A DNA stretch of 64,000 nt from Tenrec ecaudatus (GCF_050624435.1 NC_134542.1:113195677-113259676), one strand, 5' to 3'; counted from the stretch's first letter, positions 31,113 through 42,568 are shown. Notes: generated from the sequence alone by a model not told the origin. Made by a program: numbers and translations.

Positions 31113-32287
31113 GTGACAGTACGGTAGCATCACTGCTTCCACATGGTTGGGGACACTTTGTGAAAATAATAAACATTCTATCTGTTTAGTTAATCAAGAG
31201 ACACTGCACTTGTTCTCAAAGGGTAAATCCACTCTTCTGGAAAATATTCATAGCATTATGGACAAAAAAGGAATTATGGGCAAAATAAAGTCCATGTTTT
31301 CAACCAATTCAATTCAGATTTTGCTTCACAATGAATGATTATTTTACATCTTTAGAGCTGAGTTCAAAGCATTATAGATCTTAGAATTCATCACTTCAAC
31401 TGTCTTTATTTTACATTGAGTAGATAAAATAATGATTGCTCAAATAAGACAGAATTGTAAACCATGTTTGAAAGGCTGTGGACTTTATGAGATATGCAAT
31501 TTGTGATAAAGAAAATACTCTAAATCAAAATTATCATCTCCGTTGTTCCATCACAGCTATAGGCATTCAGTACTATTTTTGAAAAGGTACCAGTAATGAG
31601 TACTGCAATTTTAATGCCAAAACCCTCTAGCTGCTAGAATCCATTCAAATAATTTTCTGTTTAAGAAATACTATAAACAGAGGACATTAGAAATGATGTT
31701 TTTTGAAGGATTAGGATACCGGTTTTAAAAACACCATATCTTTGAAACTCAAAGAGTAGAAATCAATATTATTTTTTCTTATTATTATAAGGCATTTTCT
31801 AATCTTTGAATTATTTTCTCGGGTGGTCCTCTCTTCTCTCATCTTCAATGTACATTTTCTCTCTCTCATTTATATTGCCAACTTTACTTGCATGCCTATA
31901 GATTCTTGGTCTTCTGTTTATATTTAAGAAGAAAATTGAGAAGCTGATGGAGGCCTTGTAAACCTGACTCAGCCTGCTAAATGAACATTGCTTTCTATTT
32001 GGTTCCCAATCACCGTGGCCATATCGGGAAGTACAGAACAGTCCCACTGAGTTTTCAAGGCTTCGTTTTAAGGGACTCAGAATGTCACAACTTTCTCCCA
32101 TGGGATAGTCCATTGCCAACCTTTTGCTTCACAGCCAAAGTCCTTAACCACGTTCCATCTGCCTCCATTGGGACCACTGCTGCATTTGAACCACTGCTAA
32201 ACACTCCTGATGAGCGGCCACACATGTTAAGCGGTGCATTACCAGGCCACCTACGATAACCATAGTTCCTACTTTACAGGACTTTTA
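31113..32287. other. unassigned AT-rich DNA
   Basis: No repeat family or exon recognised. Short frames only. Confidence 0.35.
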
Positions 32288-32428
32288 AGAACACCAAATG
32301 CTCCATGGGAGGAAGACAGCATTTTTCCTCAAGTAGACAGGTACCCATATCAGCTACCCAGTCATATGGGTCAGTATGAGTCGACATCAGCTCGGTGGCA
32401 GTGAGTTTGGTTTTATGGTTTGGGGATA
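32288..32428 (+). mobile_element. AfroSINE fragment (3' half)
   Basis: Body-like gctccatgggaggaagacag and a clear tail: gtatgagtcgacatcagctc, then ggtggcagtgagtttgg. Confidence 0.65.
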
Positions 32429-32514
32429 AGAGATAAAAGATGCACAGTATGTCAAATGATGCTGGCACATATTAAGGGCTAAAACCATATTATCTATTGC
32501 AATTTTTATTGTTT

Positions 32515-33705
32515 TGTTATTGTGGTTAGGTGTCACTGGATTCCAACAGATCAAAACACTGCTCAGCCCTACTGCCTCCACATAATTGTACTTAGGTTTG
32601 AGCCCATCGCAGTAGCCGCTCTGTCAGTCCATCTTGTCAAGGGCCATCCTCTTTCTTGCTGCCGCTCCACTTTACCAAGCATTATTTCTTCTTCTTCTCC
32701 TTACAATATGTCCAAGTACATGAGATGAAGTCGCGTCGACCTAACCTCTGAAGAACATCTGGCTGCACTTATTCCAACAGATTCGTGTGCTCTTTTGCAG
32801 GACTAGTACTTTCCATATTCTTTGCCAGCATTATAATTAAAATCCATGGATTCTTCTTTGATTTCCTTATTCAGTGTCCAATATTCACATTCATATGTGA
32901 TGACTGATAACACCATAGCTTGAGACAGTCACCCCTTAGTCCTCAAATGAATGCCCTTGATTGTCGACGTTGTAAAGTGGTCTTGTGCAGCAGATGTATC
33001 CAACACAATGTGTCTTCTTCCCTCTTGGCTGTGCTTCCATGTGCATGGACTGTGGAGTCCAGCAACACAACGTGCTTGAGAACTTCAGTCTTTTCTCCAT
33101 GGTGCCTATTGGCCCACTCGCGAGGATTCTGGTCCTCTTTACAGTGAGCTGTCATCCACACTGAAGGCTGCAGTCTCCCATCTTCATCAGCAAGGGCCTC
33201 AAGTCCCTGTCATTTTCAACAAGCAAGATGTGTCATCTGTTTCTCTCAGGTTGTAAGAAGCCTTCCTCCAATCCTGATACTGCATTCTTCTTCATATAAT
33301 CCAGCTCCTCTGATTTCTTCCGCACAAGTATGGTGAGAGAATACTACCTTGACACACACCTTCCCTGATTTTAAACCAGAAAGCATTCCCTTGTTCTGTT
33401 TGTACAACTTCCCCTTGATCCATGTACAAATTCCTCATTAGCCCAGTGAAGTGTTTTGAAATCCCCATTCTTCTCAAAGCTACTTATAATTCTTTTTTTT
33501 CCCCCAGGGGAGAGCGCGAACGCAGTCCCCCACTACCACAAATTATGCAGTCGAGTTTCCCACATTTGGGGAAATCGCAGGGGTCAGCACATCCGGAGTG
33601 CAATGGATAAGCCTCGCCCTGGGAAAACCACCTTCGTGATCATGGTATCTCCCCTGCCAGGTAAGTATGCTACTTATAATTCTTAATAATCTATGCAGTT
33701 TAATT
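32515..33705 (-). mobile_element. RTE/BovB-type LINE, RT C-terminal part and 3' end
   Basis: On the minus strand the reverse-transcriptase frame at 33292-33477 reads RRMGISKHFTGLMRNLYMDQ, then FKIREGVCQGSILSPYL. The latter contains the RTE RT motif G-x-x-Q-G-x-x-L-S-P. Downstream parts of the ORF and the 3' tail run to 32515. Frames are broken. It is interrupted at 33495-33668 by a U1 snRNA retrocopy, with a few tens of bases of RTE sequence continuing beyond it. Confidence 0.85.
33505..33668 (-). pseudogene. U1 snRNA, full-length retrocopy
   Basis: The minus strand reads the complete 164-nt U1 RNA: the 5' splice-site recognition sequence atacttacctg at the start, the 70K-binding loop region (gatcacgaaggtgg), the Sm site aatttgtgg, and the 3' stem-loop ending in cccctg. 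Compared with the human gene as I remember it, I see one difference in the last stem (ctctcccc instead of ctttcccc). It is followed on the minus strand by a few G and eight or so A residues. The flanking 16-bp duplication (gctacttataattctt at 33479-33494 and 33669-33684) shows that it arrived as reverse-transcribed RNA. No proximal sequence element can be upstream, so transcription is unlikely. Confidence 0.93.
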
Positions 33706-33937
33706 ACTACCGATCAAGTTTTATATGCTATACACAACCCAATAATCTTCATACATTAAATAGCACCTATTAATCTATTTTATAAAAGAATATACTTTGT
33801 CATGTCAAACCATTCCTATGTTACTAATAAAAGGTTAATAATGACTTCTTGCCTGTGGATTGCAGTTACAATCCAAAATAGGGAGAGATACAGATTCCAA
33901 GAATTCTCTTTGAATGTTAACCTCATATTTTATTTTA

Positions 33938-33940
<3 letters not shown>

Positions 33941-33982
<42 letters not shown>
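33941..33982. repeat. (GT)n microsatellite
   Basis: Twenty-one GT dinucleotides, directly beside a family F fragment. Confidence 0.95.
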
Positions 33983-33987
<5 letters not shown>

Positions 33988-34230
33988 GGAGCTTTATGTC
34001 AAAGCGTCCCAGCCCAGTCCAGATCAAGTCCATAAGTCTGATATTAGCCTATATGTTCAATACCACTCTACAAATTCCTCTTCAGACTCATACCACACAT
34101 GCAATGATGCCAAATGCAGGAGGATAACAGGCCAGCGGCAGTGGAAGCATCTCAGCACCGGCATATGCCTCCACATGGCTCCTCTAGCTCCAGGGCTCAG
34201 GTGGCTCCATCAGCATAGTTCCATGGCATT
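33983..34230. mobile_element. family F repeat, partial
   Basis: It reads taagagggagctttatgtca, then cccagcccagtccagatcaa and the gatgccaaatgcaggaggat block, and ends near tccatggc. The same series of blocks occurs at 38.3, 41.9, 57.4 and 58.8 kb. Confidence 0.6.
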
Positions 34231-34302
34231 TTTTTTTATAATCATAAATTTTATTTTAAAATTAATCCATTTTAAAAGTTTCTCCTTTCTTATACTCTTT
34301 TT

Positions 34303-35125
34303 TAAAAATCATTTTCTTGGGGCTTGTACAACTCTTATCACAATCCATACATCCATCCATTGTGTCAAGCACACTTGTACATTTGTTGCCCTCATCATTC
34401 TCAAAACATTTGCTTTCTACTTGAGCCCTTGGTACCAACTCCTAATTTCCCCCCTCCCTCCCCACTCCCCCTTCCCTCATGAACCCTTGATAATTTATAA
34501 AGTATTGTTTTGTCATATATTACACTGTTCGATGTCTCCCTTCACCCACTTTTCTGTTGTCCATCCCCCAGGGAGGGGGTTATATGTAGATCCTTTTAAT
34601 CGGTTCCCCTTTTCCACCCCACCCTCCCTCTACCGATCCACTATTGCCACTCTCAGCACCGGTCCTGAAGGGATCATCTGTCCTGGATTCCCTGTGTTTC
34701 CAGTTGCTAAATGTACCAGTGTACATCCTCTGGTCTAGCAAGATTTGTAAGGTTGAATTGGGATCATGATAGTTGGGGGGAGGAAGCATTTAAGAACTAA
34801 AGGAAATTTGTATGTTTCATCATTGCTACCCTGCACCCTGACTGGCTCATCTCCTCCCCATGACCCTTCTGTAAATGTGGTGAAGAAAGCTGATGGTGCC
34901 GTTATCAAAAGATACAGTGTCTGGGGTCTTAAAGACTTGACGGTAAACAAGTGGCCATCTAGCTCAGAAGTAACAAAGTCTACATGGAAGAAGCACACAA
35001 GCCTGTGTGATCACGAAGTGTTGAAGGAATCGGGAATCAGGCATCAAAGAACAAAAAAATCATATCATTGTAAATGATGGGGAGTGTGGAATGGAGACCC
35101 AAAGCCCATCTGTAGGCAACTGGCA
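34303..35125 (-). mobile_element. L1 tail with 5' inversion (twin priming)
   Basis: From 34303 to 34871 the L1 3' UTR is antisense, from aaaatcattttcttggggct to catgacccttctg. At 34872 it switches to sense: taaatgtggtgaagaaagct through the gtggccatctagctcagaag box to gtaggcaactggca. The sense segment is exactly the part of the L1 that lies next upstream, because other copies read 'caactggca..cccctcacagaagggtca'. The two pieces are therefore adjacent parts of one element in opposite orientation. Confidence 0.9.
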
Positions 35126-35502
35126 CTGATTGTTTATTTAACCTCATGCTTTAGAATCTTAATTTATGTCCACAGTATCTGGATTATAGGGCAGATGGAT
35201 CTTTTCCTTTGGTTAAAGATGCTTTCCTCTCTAGCCTTCACCTCTTTGGAGTCCTCATCCACAAATATTGCTTATATGAATAGCCATTTAATTCAGAACA
35301 ATCCATCTGCTTCTTTTCTGCATGCATAATATTATACATTTATGTCCGTTTCCTTTTTCTGATAAAATGATATGAAGTCTTCCTTAAATTCCCAATTCCA
35401 TTTTCATATTCTACTCAAAACTTTGAAATTCATGGCTCTGACTGACTTATATTTGTTTTACCAGTGTTACCACATGCCATATCACATTTTTAAAAAAATG
35501 TT
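35126..35502. other. unassigned AT-rich DNA
   Basis: Nothing recognisable. An 81-codon frame lies at the left edge. Confidence 0.35.
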
Positions 35503-35708
35503 TTTTAATTTAATAAATCATTTTATTGGGGCTCATACAACTCTTATCACAAGCCATACATACATCAATTGAGTAAAGCACCCTTATACATTCGTTGCCC
35601 TTATCATTCTCAAAATTCGCCTTCCACTTGGGTTCCTGGAATCAGCTCGTTTTCTTTTTTTCCCTCCCACTCCCTTTCCGCTCCCCCTCCCCCATGAACC
35701 CTAAGATT
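35503..35708 (-). mobile_element. L1 tail
   Basis: Antisense end: aataaatcattttattgggg, then gctcatacaactcttatcac and cttatacattcgttgccctt. Same subgroup as the copy at 28.15 kb. Confidence 0.85.
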
Positions 35709-36095
35709 ATTTACAATGTAAAAATGTGGACATATTCTAAATGTCCACCTATGACTGGGTATGATTTTTACAACATCAAAGTGCATTCACTTGACAAAGA
35801 CATTTTAAAAGCTAGGTGTAATGAAGACCATAGGAAATGGTCTTCTCTGTCCTTACCACCTATTGTGCATAGGCTGGCATCCAGAGTTGCGGGCAGAGTT
35901 TTGAGTCTCACTAAACTGCTCAATGAGAAGTGGGTTCTATTTAAGTTACTTACAGCCTTGGAGCCAGGACATTTCCAAGCTTTCTGAGAAAGCCTGCTGA
36001 CAATATGGATATGAATCGCACAGCTGTCCTTGGAAAGAAATATAGACAAATAGAGCCCCATCGGCTGTGCTGTGGCCTATTGTCTGGGTACATAG
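35709..36095. other. unassigned DNA
   Basis: A 97-codon minus-strand frame has no domain. No repeat recognised. Confidence 0.35.
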
Positions 36096-36096
36096 T

Positions 36097-36328
36097 CTCA
36101 GGAGTTCTGGTAGCATCGTGGTTACAGGACGGGCTGCTAATTGCAAACCCAACAGTTTGAAACCACCAACTGCTCCACAGGGGAAAAAAAGGCGCTTTTT
36201 TTCACCCATAAAGAGATGCAGTCTAAAACACTTACAAGGGAAAATCTGTGCTATAAGAGAACCTTGTTCTATGGGGCATCTTTGTGTCGGAGTTGACATG
36301 GTGGCAGTGCGTTTGTTAGGTTTGAGTT
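36097..36328 (+). mobile_element. AfroSINE copy
   Basis: Head (ggagttctggtagcatcgtg), B-box side (cccaacagtttgaaaccacc), body with an expanded A-run, and tail (tgacatggtggcagtgcgtt). Confidence 0.85.
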
Positions 36329-36686
36329 TATCACAGGCTTAGACAGTTATACTAAGCATTTAAAGGAAGTGCGTTTTTAAGTCTCCATGTCCTTGTCCAG
36401 GTAGGTGACCTGTGGTCAGTAACTTAGTAGAGGTCCCAGTTTTCTTAAGGTTTGCAACCCATTTGTTGCAACAGATGATCTTCAAAATGTTTAGAAACCA
36501 ATACTGCAGAGGCATCGATCAATTAGGACAGATGCTTCGGCCAATAAAAACAGACACAGGCCATAAATAAATTATATGGACTGCTGAGCAGTGCTTGTTC
36601 TGTTGTACATGGGTTACTATAAATTGGAGCCAACTACCTGTACCTAACCACAAAATGCTTAGCAGGTGGATATCAGCCCCTTCAAT
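36329..36686. other. unassigned DNA with SINE-like traces
   Basis: A short piece near 36605-36650 (tgttgtacatgggttactat, aattggagcc) looks like an RTE/AfroSINE tail. Otherwise nothing is recognised. Confidence 0.35.
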
Positions 36687-36888
36687 CCATATCTGTTAAG
36701 TTAATTTCAACTCATACCTACCCTATAGGCCAGAGTAGAACTGCCCCATGGGGTCTTCAAGACTGATTTTTACAAAAGCAAACATTCACATCTTTCTCTA
36801 TCAGAGTTACTGGTGGGTTTGAACTGGGAACCTTTTGGTTAGCAATGGGGTGCCTTTAAAGTACTGAACCACTAGTGCTCCTATATCC
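36687..36888 (-). mobile_element. AfroSINE copy
   Basis: The antisense tail (gttaatttcaactcatacct) leads into the body (agagtagaactgccccatgg), then gggtttgaactgggaacctt and the antisense head (gaaccactagtgctcct). Confidence 0.88.
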
Positions 36889-38094
36889 AGCTTAGCAACT
36901 GAGAATGACTGAGTTACAAGCTGCTCATGCTGTCTCTGTCCTTCAGGCATACCTCACCAGCAAACCCAGAGCTATCAAACTATTAGGAATCAACTCATCT
37001 CTATGGTTGACTGAGCCACATTTTAATGAGACAGTCCTTCCACATATTGAAGGCCGTTCCTTCATGCAATCCCAATAACCAAGATAAGCAGTGTTTCCAA
37101 TGTGTTATATTGGGAAATCTGCATAGAGTTCTTAATGAAGTGGCAAAGACAATTACAGAATTCTAATTAACTACTTAATTGCTATGAATTAGTAAATCTC
37201 CCAACTTGAATAGCTTTTACTCAGTTTTGTTGTGGAAAAAATACTTTTCTTCAACTTCCACCCACCTCCCTTAATTCCCTCAGTGTAATTAACCATTTCC
37301 TTGCACCGCTGACCTTTCTAAAATACATTTAATTATTGTTAATCCTCAGCTCTTGTTTTTAATCATAAAAAATTAATGGCTTTCACAGCAGTAAGCACTT
37401 TACTTTAAAACTAGATCCATGTAAATGCAAGAAAATTGAATCACATGGTTTTGAAACTAAAGTAGTCTACTTCTTAAATAAAAGAAAGGCCCTCCGATAT
37501 ATATTATCAGAAAAAGGAAAGTGTTTGCTAATATTTTCATGCTATATTTAAGTCCTTGTTATGTATTACTGGATACGTCTTCATCACTATCCCTCATAGA
37601 ATGAGAAGTGCTTCTTAATGAGACAGCTGTGCTTCACCTCTGATCCAGGTCAATGAAAAATGAAAGTATTGTGAATCCACTTATACACAATCCCTTTATG
37701 ACTCAAATACCTATTAATTCATTTCTGCTGAATGTAGAAGTAAATGATCATAGCATAGAAAAGAAATTTTAATTTAAGGGGTTGATGGAGAAAATAAATG
37801 AATTTCCAGTAAGTCATCTATAAATGGGAGTTATCATACAGTTGCCTTTTTTTTTTAATCTCCTAGGTAGAGTGAAAGAGAACACTCCATTGACCCCCTA
37901 TCTCCCATTGGTTGCTTTTGACAGCTCATATAGCTAGTTGCTCATCCATCCATTTATTATTGAATAAACCATTGCTTGCAAAGGTGACCCAGAGATATGT
38001 ATAAACCATAAATATACGAACGGATTTGGGGCTTTCACTTAATTCCTACACATATCTTAGAACAATTAGTTCTTGTGACATGGCCCAGGTTGAT
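36889..38094. other. repeat-poor AT-rich region with homeodomain-type cores
   Basis: No repeat, RNA or exon recognised over 1.2 kb, which is unusual for this repeat-dense window. Within 37130-37400 TAAT/ATTA cores are frequent (gaattctaattaactactta, attgctatgaattagtaaat, aattattgttaatcctcagc). It is a candidate conserved non-coding element, and nothing in the sequence alone proves this. Confidence 0.3.
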
Positions 38095-38237
38095 ACTCGA
38101 ATGTATGAAGAGATCACTGAAGATATGGGTACTATAGCAAAGTGTGATGAAAAATAGATGGTGCTCAGCTATCAGAAATAATACCATCTGGAGTCTTAAA
38201 GGATTGTCTTCAAATAAGTACCATCTAAGTGAGGAGT
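38095..38237 (+). mobile_element. older L1 3' UTR fragment, left part
   Basis: It resembles the L1 module order: gatcactgaagatatgggta, tggtgctcagctatcagaaa, ctggagtcttaaaggattg. It is interrupted by the family F repeat and resumes after it. Confidence 0.6.
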
Positions 38238-38748
38238 GTGTTAGCCTGGGTACTTTAGAGAAACAAATCCACAGAAACTCATGTGTAAGAGAGAGTTTTC
38301 TATAAAGGTCACGTTTCCATCAAGAAAACATCCCAACCCAGTGCTGCCCAAGCCCATAAATCCAATATTAACCCATATGTCCAACACCAATTCACAAAGT
38401 CCTCCTCCATCTCACAAAACAGATGTAAGGATGCCGACTTCAGGAGGAAAGCTGAGTCCGTGAACATGTAAGCATCTCAGCGCTGGCAGGGGTCTCCACA
38501 TGGCTGCTCCAGCACCCAGGGCTGCATCGGGGTAGCTCCATGTGGTTTCTCCTTGGGGGTGTCTTTCAGGAAGTCAGCTTTGCAAGCTGAAGGAGGGAAC
38601 TGCTAAGGCAGCTGCCCCCTGGTCCGACCATCATAAAGCAAGAGACCTGAGAACTAGAAAGGCCAGGCTCACGGAGCCATTTATCCCTCCACCCTTCAAT
38701 TAACCCCACATGTGTTTATCGGCCAGGTTGACACAATAAACTGACTCA
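38238..38748. mobile_element. family F repeat, full copy
   Basis: It begins gttagcctgggtactttaga and ends with acacaataaactgactca. The sequence gaggagt occurs immediately left (38231-38237) and right (38749-38755), a likely 7-bp target duplication. It has splice-like or coding features of no kind. Ends carry gttag/ctgac-type inverted bases. The class (LTR or DNA transposon) is undecided. Confidence 0.65.
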
Positions 38749-38930
38749 GAGGAGTACACTATGCCCAGTGGAAGAAGTTCACCAGCCTATGTGATCCAAA
38801 GATTGTGAATAAGATGATCTAAACCCACAGGAAGGAATGGTATCAGAGCTAAATTGTGAACATGCAGTTTGTAGAGGACGCTGGACACCAACGGAAGCCC
38901 AAAATCCATTTGCGGGTCCACACATATATT
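38749..38930 (+). mobile_element. older L1 3' UTR fragment, right part
   Basis: It continues the L1 modules: gtggaagaagttcaccagcc, tatgtgatcc, later ggaagcccaaaatccattt. Confidence 0.5.
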
Positions 38931-39023
38931 GAGGCTCCAGCAAATGCCCTCTGCCAGTACTGAATGGATGAGAATGGCCTTATCATCAGACAGCAAACAT
39001 TGCAGATGCAACTCTAGTATATA

Positions 39024-39202
39024 TACTCATTGCCATCAAGTCGATGCCAACTCACAGCGACCTTATAGGACACGGTGCACCTGTGAGTTTTGTAACTGTT
39101 TACAGGAGCTGAAAGACCCATCTTTATCCCATGGGATGGTAGTTTCTAATTGTGGAGGTTGTGCACGGCAGCCCAGTGGAGAACCATTACATTACTAGGG
39201 CT
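39024..39202 (-). mobile_element. AfroSINE copy
   Basis: Antisense tail (cattgccatcaagtcgatgc, caactcacagcgacc) and a complete body. The head end is diverged. Confidence 0.85.
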
Positions 39203-39940
39203 TCTTCTGGTTAAATTAAAAAGTGATATTTAATCTTCCTTTTGACTTGCACAAAAGTTGTTTCAGTTATAAAAAAAAGTGGAGGGAAACTACATGTGGA
39301 TTAAGCCTCTGTTTAATTGCCTCTGACCATGGACCATAGGCACCGATAGCCTTGCTATTATGCAAAGTACACTGGAAAGTGGGTCGTGCAGATAATGGAA
39401 GATAACGTCCTGGATTAATGGTCACAGGAGTAAGGCAGAGAATGTTGTGGGGAAGTGGGGAGCTAATCATGAGTACAGGAAAGAAGAGACTGTTCTCAGA
39501 TTGGTGGTGGTAATGACTACAATTCTTCTTGAGCTGATTGAATTGTATGGTACGTGGATTCTGTGCCAATAAAACTTACAAAAAATAAACTGATGTTTCA
39601 ATGTTTTACTATCACTTTATTTCATCCAGTTCAAAGGACAAGTGATAGTCACTGATTCATCATGACTGTTCTTAATAAGAATCCAAGGGAGATTCTGGTC
39701 GGAACCACCAGAGGGACAATGAAGGTAGACAAAATCTGAAAAAAAAAAAATAACAAAAATCAACTGTATCATGTAGATGCTGATCAGATGTATAAAAACT
39801 AGAAACATCAATTAAATGCATTCGATATGAATGGGTGAATGAATCACTTACTTAATATTTGGCTGCTGTGCTCTCATGTAACAGTGGAAATAAGAGGGGT
39901 TGGAAAGGTCAGAAAGCATGAATATCTCCCTTTACTCTGT
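39203..39940. other. unassigned DNA
   Basis: A 100-codon minus-strand frame (39267-39569) has no domain. No repeat recognised. Confidence 0.35.
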
Positions 39941-40139
39941 ATGGAACCTTGGTAGCACAGTGGCTAGAATTTGGACTGCAATCCTCATGATCAGGAGTTC
40001 AAAACCACCATCAGCATCTTGGGAGAAAGACTGGGCTTTCTACTCCTGGAAATATTTACCACCTCAGAAACTCAGGGGCAGTTCTACTCTGTTACAGTCT
40101 CAGAAAGCCATAGGGGGTCACTATGAGTCAGCATGGACT

Positions 40140-40141
<2 letters not shown>
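39941..40141 (+). mobile_element. AfroSINE copy with microsatellite tail
   Basis: Head (ggaaccttggtagcacagtg), B-box side (gatcaggagttcaaaaccac), body, a partly duplicated tail (ttacagtctcagaaagccat), and gtcagcatggactc leading directly into (GA)n. Confidence 0.85.

Positions 40142-40199
<58 letters not shown>
40142..40199. repeat. (GA)n microsatellite
   Basis: Twenty-nine GA dinucleotides grown from the SINE 3' end. Confidence 0.97.
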
Positions 40200-40202
<3 letters not shown>

Positions 40203-41459
40203 CTCTCAAGAAAATTCTCCTTGCAGAAACCCATTCTGTGCCTTTCAAAATAAATCTTTATTTTGGGAAGGGAAAAACCTAAACTGGAACTGGTAACATT
40301 TTGGTTTTCTTAAGCCTCCATTTCCTCTGGGCTGTGCTCTTCCAATGCACCTGCACCTGCACCTGCAGGTGGCTGATTGGCTGGGGACAGTTTACACCCT
40401 GAGAGAGGGGACAATGAGAGCCTTCCTTTACCCATTCGGGAATCAGAACCTTGTGGTAGGGCGTGCTGCCTTCTCCATGTTCACTTACAAAATTCTCTCT
40501 CATCAGCTGGCATTCCCTCCGTGAGGATAGTCACTGCCTGCTCCTTCACGCACCCACTGCAGGGTTCCGTGTAAATCCCCACGCTCAGAAATTATGCCAC
40601 AGGACAGCACGGGGGTCTCGTATATGGCACTGTACTCTACCAAGTGCTGTCTGGAGAGCCTTTTACTTAAGTTGTGCAATACTATTAGAGATAGTACTAC
40701 ATCCATTTAAAAGATGAAGAAACCAAGCTCTGAAAAAAAGAATAAAGTGTCTAAGTAACTCATTTAAATAAACAGGCTTTCCATAGAACTAATCACGGAC
40801 AAGATATTTATTTTGATGTGACTTCATTAAAGGGACTCACTGTTACAAGGAAGTATGTCCTAAACAATATTTCTTTTGAGTATCCTTACTAATAAATATA
40901 AGAAGAAAATATGCCTAGCAATTGTTGATAAAGTGTGAAAACAAAAGTTATGACATAAACTTAAATAAAAGCTAGGTAATAGAGCCAGATTCTCATGTCT
41001 AAGTGGATAAATCTGGTGGTTAAATTTAAATCTTCTAAATCTCATACGTGATTTGGCCTTGAGAAGTGACTGGAGAACCTCAGAGTGGGCGTGTCCCCTC
41101 ACCTGCTAACAGGCTCCCTTTCTGTAGCACGTGAAAGTTGGGAGGGGAAAAGGTGGCATCCAGGTGGGCACCCGCTCTCTCAAACCATCATTTTCCCTTG
41201 GGAAGCATTCCAGTGTAGATTTCCGTCTCGTGAAGGTGGTGGTAGACGGAACAATATGCCCCCTCCTCTCCCCAAGGACATCTATGCCTCAGTCCCTGGG
41301 ACCTGTGAATCCGCTATGTTGAATGACAATGAACAATTAAAGTTAGAGGTGTAGTTAAGATTGGTAACCAGCACCTTATATTAGGTGCATACTGGGTTGT
41401 TATGATGGGCTGAATATAATCACAGGGGTTCTTAAAAGTGTAAGATCAAAACCCCAGAT
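40200..41459. other. unassigned DNA
   Basis: No clear repeat family. Open frames of up to about 90 codons overlap on both strands without domains. Confidence 0.35.
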
Positions 41460-41602
41460 CACTGCTGTCAACTCAATGCTGACTCATAGCCACCCCCCTT
41501 GACAGTAACTCTTTATGGGAGTAGAAAGCCTAGACCCCCCTCTGCCAAGTTTCTGGTGGTTTCAAACAGATACCATTCAGATTGAAGCCCAACTGTAAAA
41601 AG
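41460..41602 (-). mobile_element. AfroSINE fragment
   Basis: Antisense tail and body (actgctgtcaactcaatgct, gactcatagccacc, then tttatgggagtagaaagcct), with a partial head. Confidence 0.7.
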
Positions 41603-41615
41603 CATAAGAAGAGGG

Positions 41616-41618
<3 letters not shown>

Positions 41619-41654
<36 letters not shown>
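41619..41654. repeat. (GA)n microsatellite
   Basis: GA run with one interruption near its end. Confidence 0.93.
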
Positions 41655-41659
<5 letters not shown>

Positions 41660-41790
41660 CCAAGAGATGGCAGAGCGTGAAAGGGTCAAAGGGAGGCACA
41701 GGTGGCGGCGGTGTGAAAAGAGGTGGTGGCCCTAAAATTCAGGCGGCTTTTAGAAGCTGAAGAGGCCGGGATCATTTCTCCTTCTGAAGG

Positions 41791-42568
41791 GAGTTAGTCT
41801 GGGTACATTTGTGAAACAAAGCCACAGAAACCCATGTATAAGAGAGAGTTTTATATAAAGGGTTTAAGTGCACATCAAGACAACATCCCAAGTTCACACC
41901 TCATCTCCTACAGTGACAACTTAGTGATGGCGCTGTCTGGTCCTGTCTGTGGGCGGCAAGCCTGGGATTCTACAGATCAGCAGCCAGGGCGCCAGTTAAC
42001 TCTAACCTTGAGCCCAGGGGAGCCTTTGCTCCAGCCACTCCCTCTCTATCTGGAGTTGGGCAAAGTGTCTTGGGACCTCCAGAACTTGACCTATGAACTT
42101 CCCTCCTTTCCCTAAAAAAAAAAAGAAAGTAAGAAAACATCCCAACCCAGTGCTGTCCAAGCCCACAAGTCCAGCATTAACCCATATGTCCAACACCAAC
42201 CCACAAAGTCCTCCTCCATCTCACAAAACAGACGCAATGATGCTGACTGCAGGAGGAAAGCCAAGTCAGTGAACCTGTAAACATCTCAGCGCAGGCAGGA
42301 GTCTCCACATGGCTGCTCCAGCACCCAGGGCTGCATCTGGATAGGTTCATGTGGCTTCTTCTCAGGGATGTCTCACAGGAAGTGAGCCTTGCAAGCTGAA
42401 GCAGGGAACTGAACTGGCTAAGGCAGCTGCACCCTGGTCCAACCATCAGAAAGCAAGAAACTTGAGAACTAGGACGGTGAGGCTCACTGAGCCATTTATC
42501 TCTCCACCCTTCAATTAACCCCATACGTGTTTATCAGCCAGGTTGGCACAATAACCTAACTACCTCAT
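41791..42568. mobile_element. family F repeat carrying an internal insert
   Basis: It begins gttagtctgggtacatttgt and ends taacctaactacctca. The sequence tgaaggg/tgaagga lies at both edges (about 41784-41790 and 42569-42575), a likely target duplication. About 230 bp (roughly 41890-42125) have no counterpart in the copies at 38.2 and 58.7 kb. After this insert the block aacatcccaacccagtgctg repeats the start of the interrupted segment. Confidence 0.65.

Noticed and set aside
33505-33668. Functional U1 snRNA gene
   Set aside because: The flanking 16-bp direct repeat and 3' A-run indicate a retrocopy. A true gene would need its promoter elements upstream on the minus strand, where the RTE-derived duplication and AT-rich DNA lie.
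33914-34738. Open frame of 274 codons on the plus strand
   Set aside because: It runs through a (GT)n microsatellite, a family F fragment and antisense L1 3' UTR, so its translation mirrors repeats seen elsewhere. No domain.
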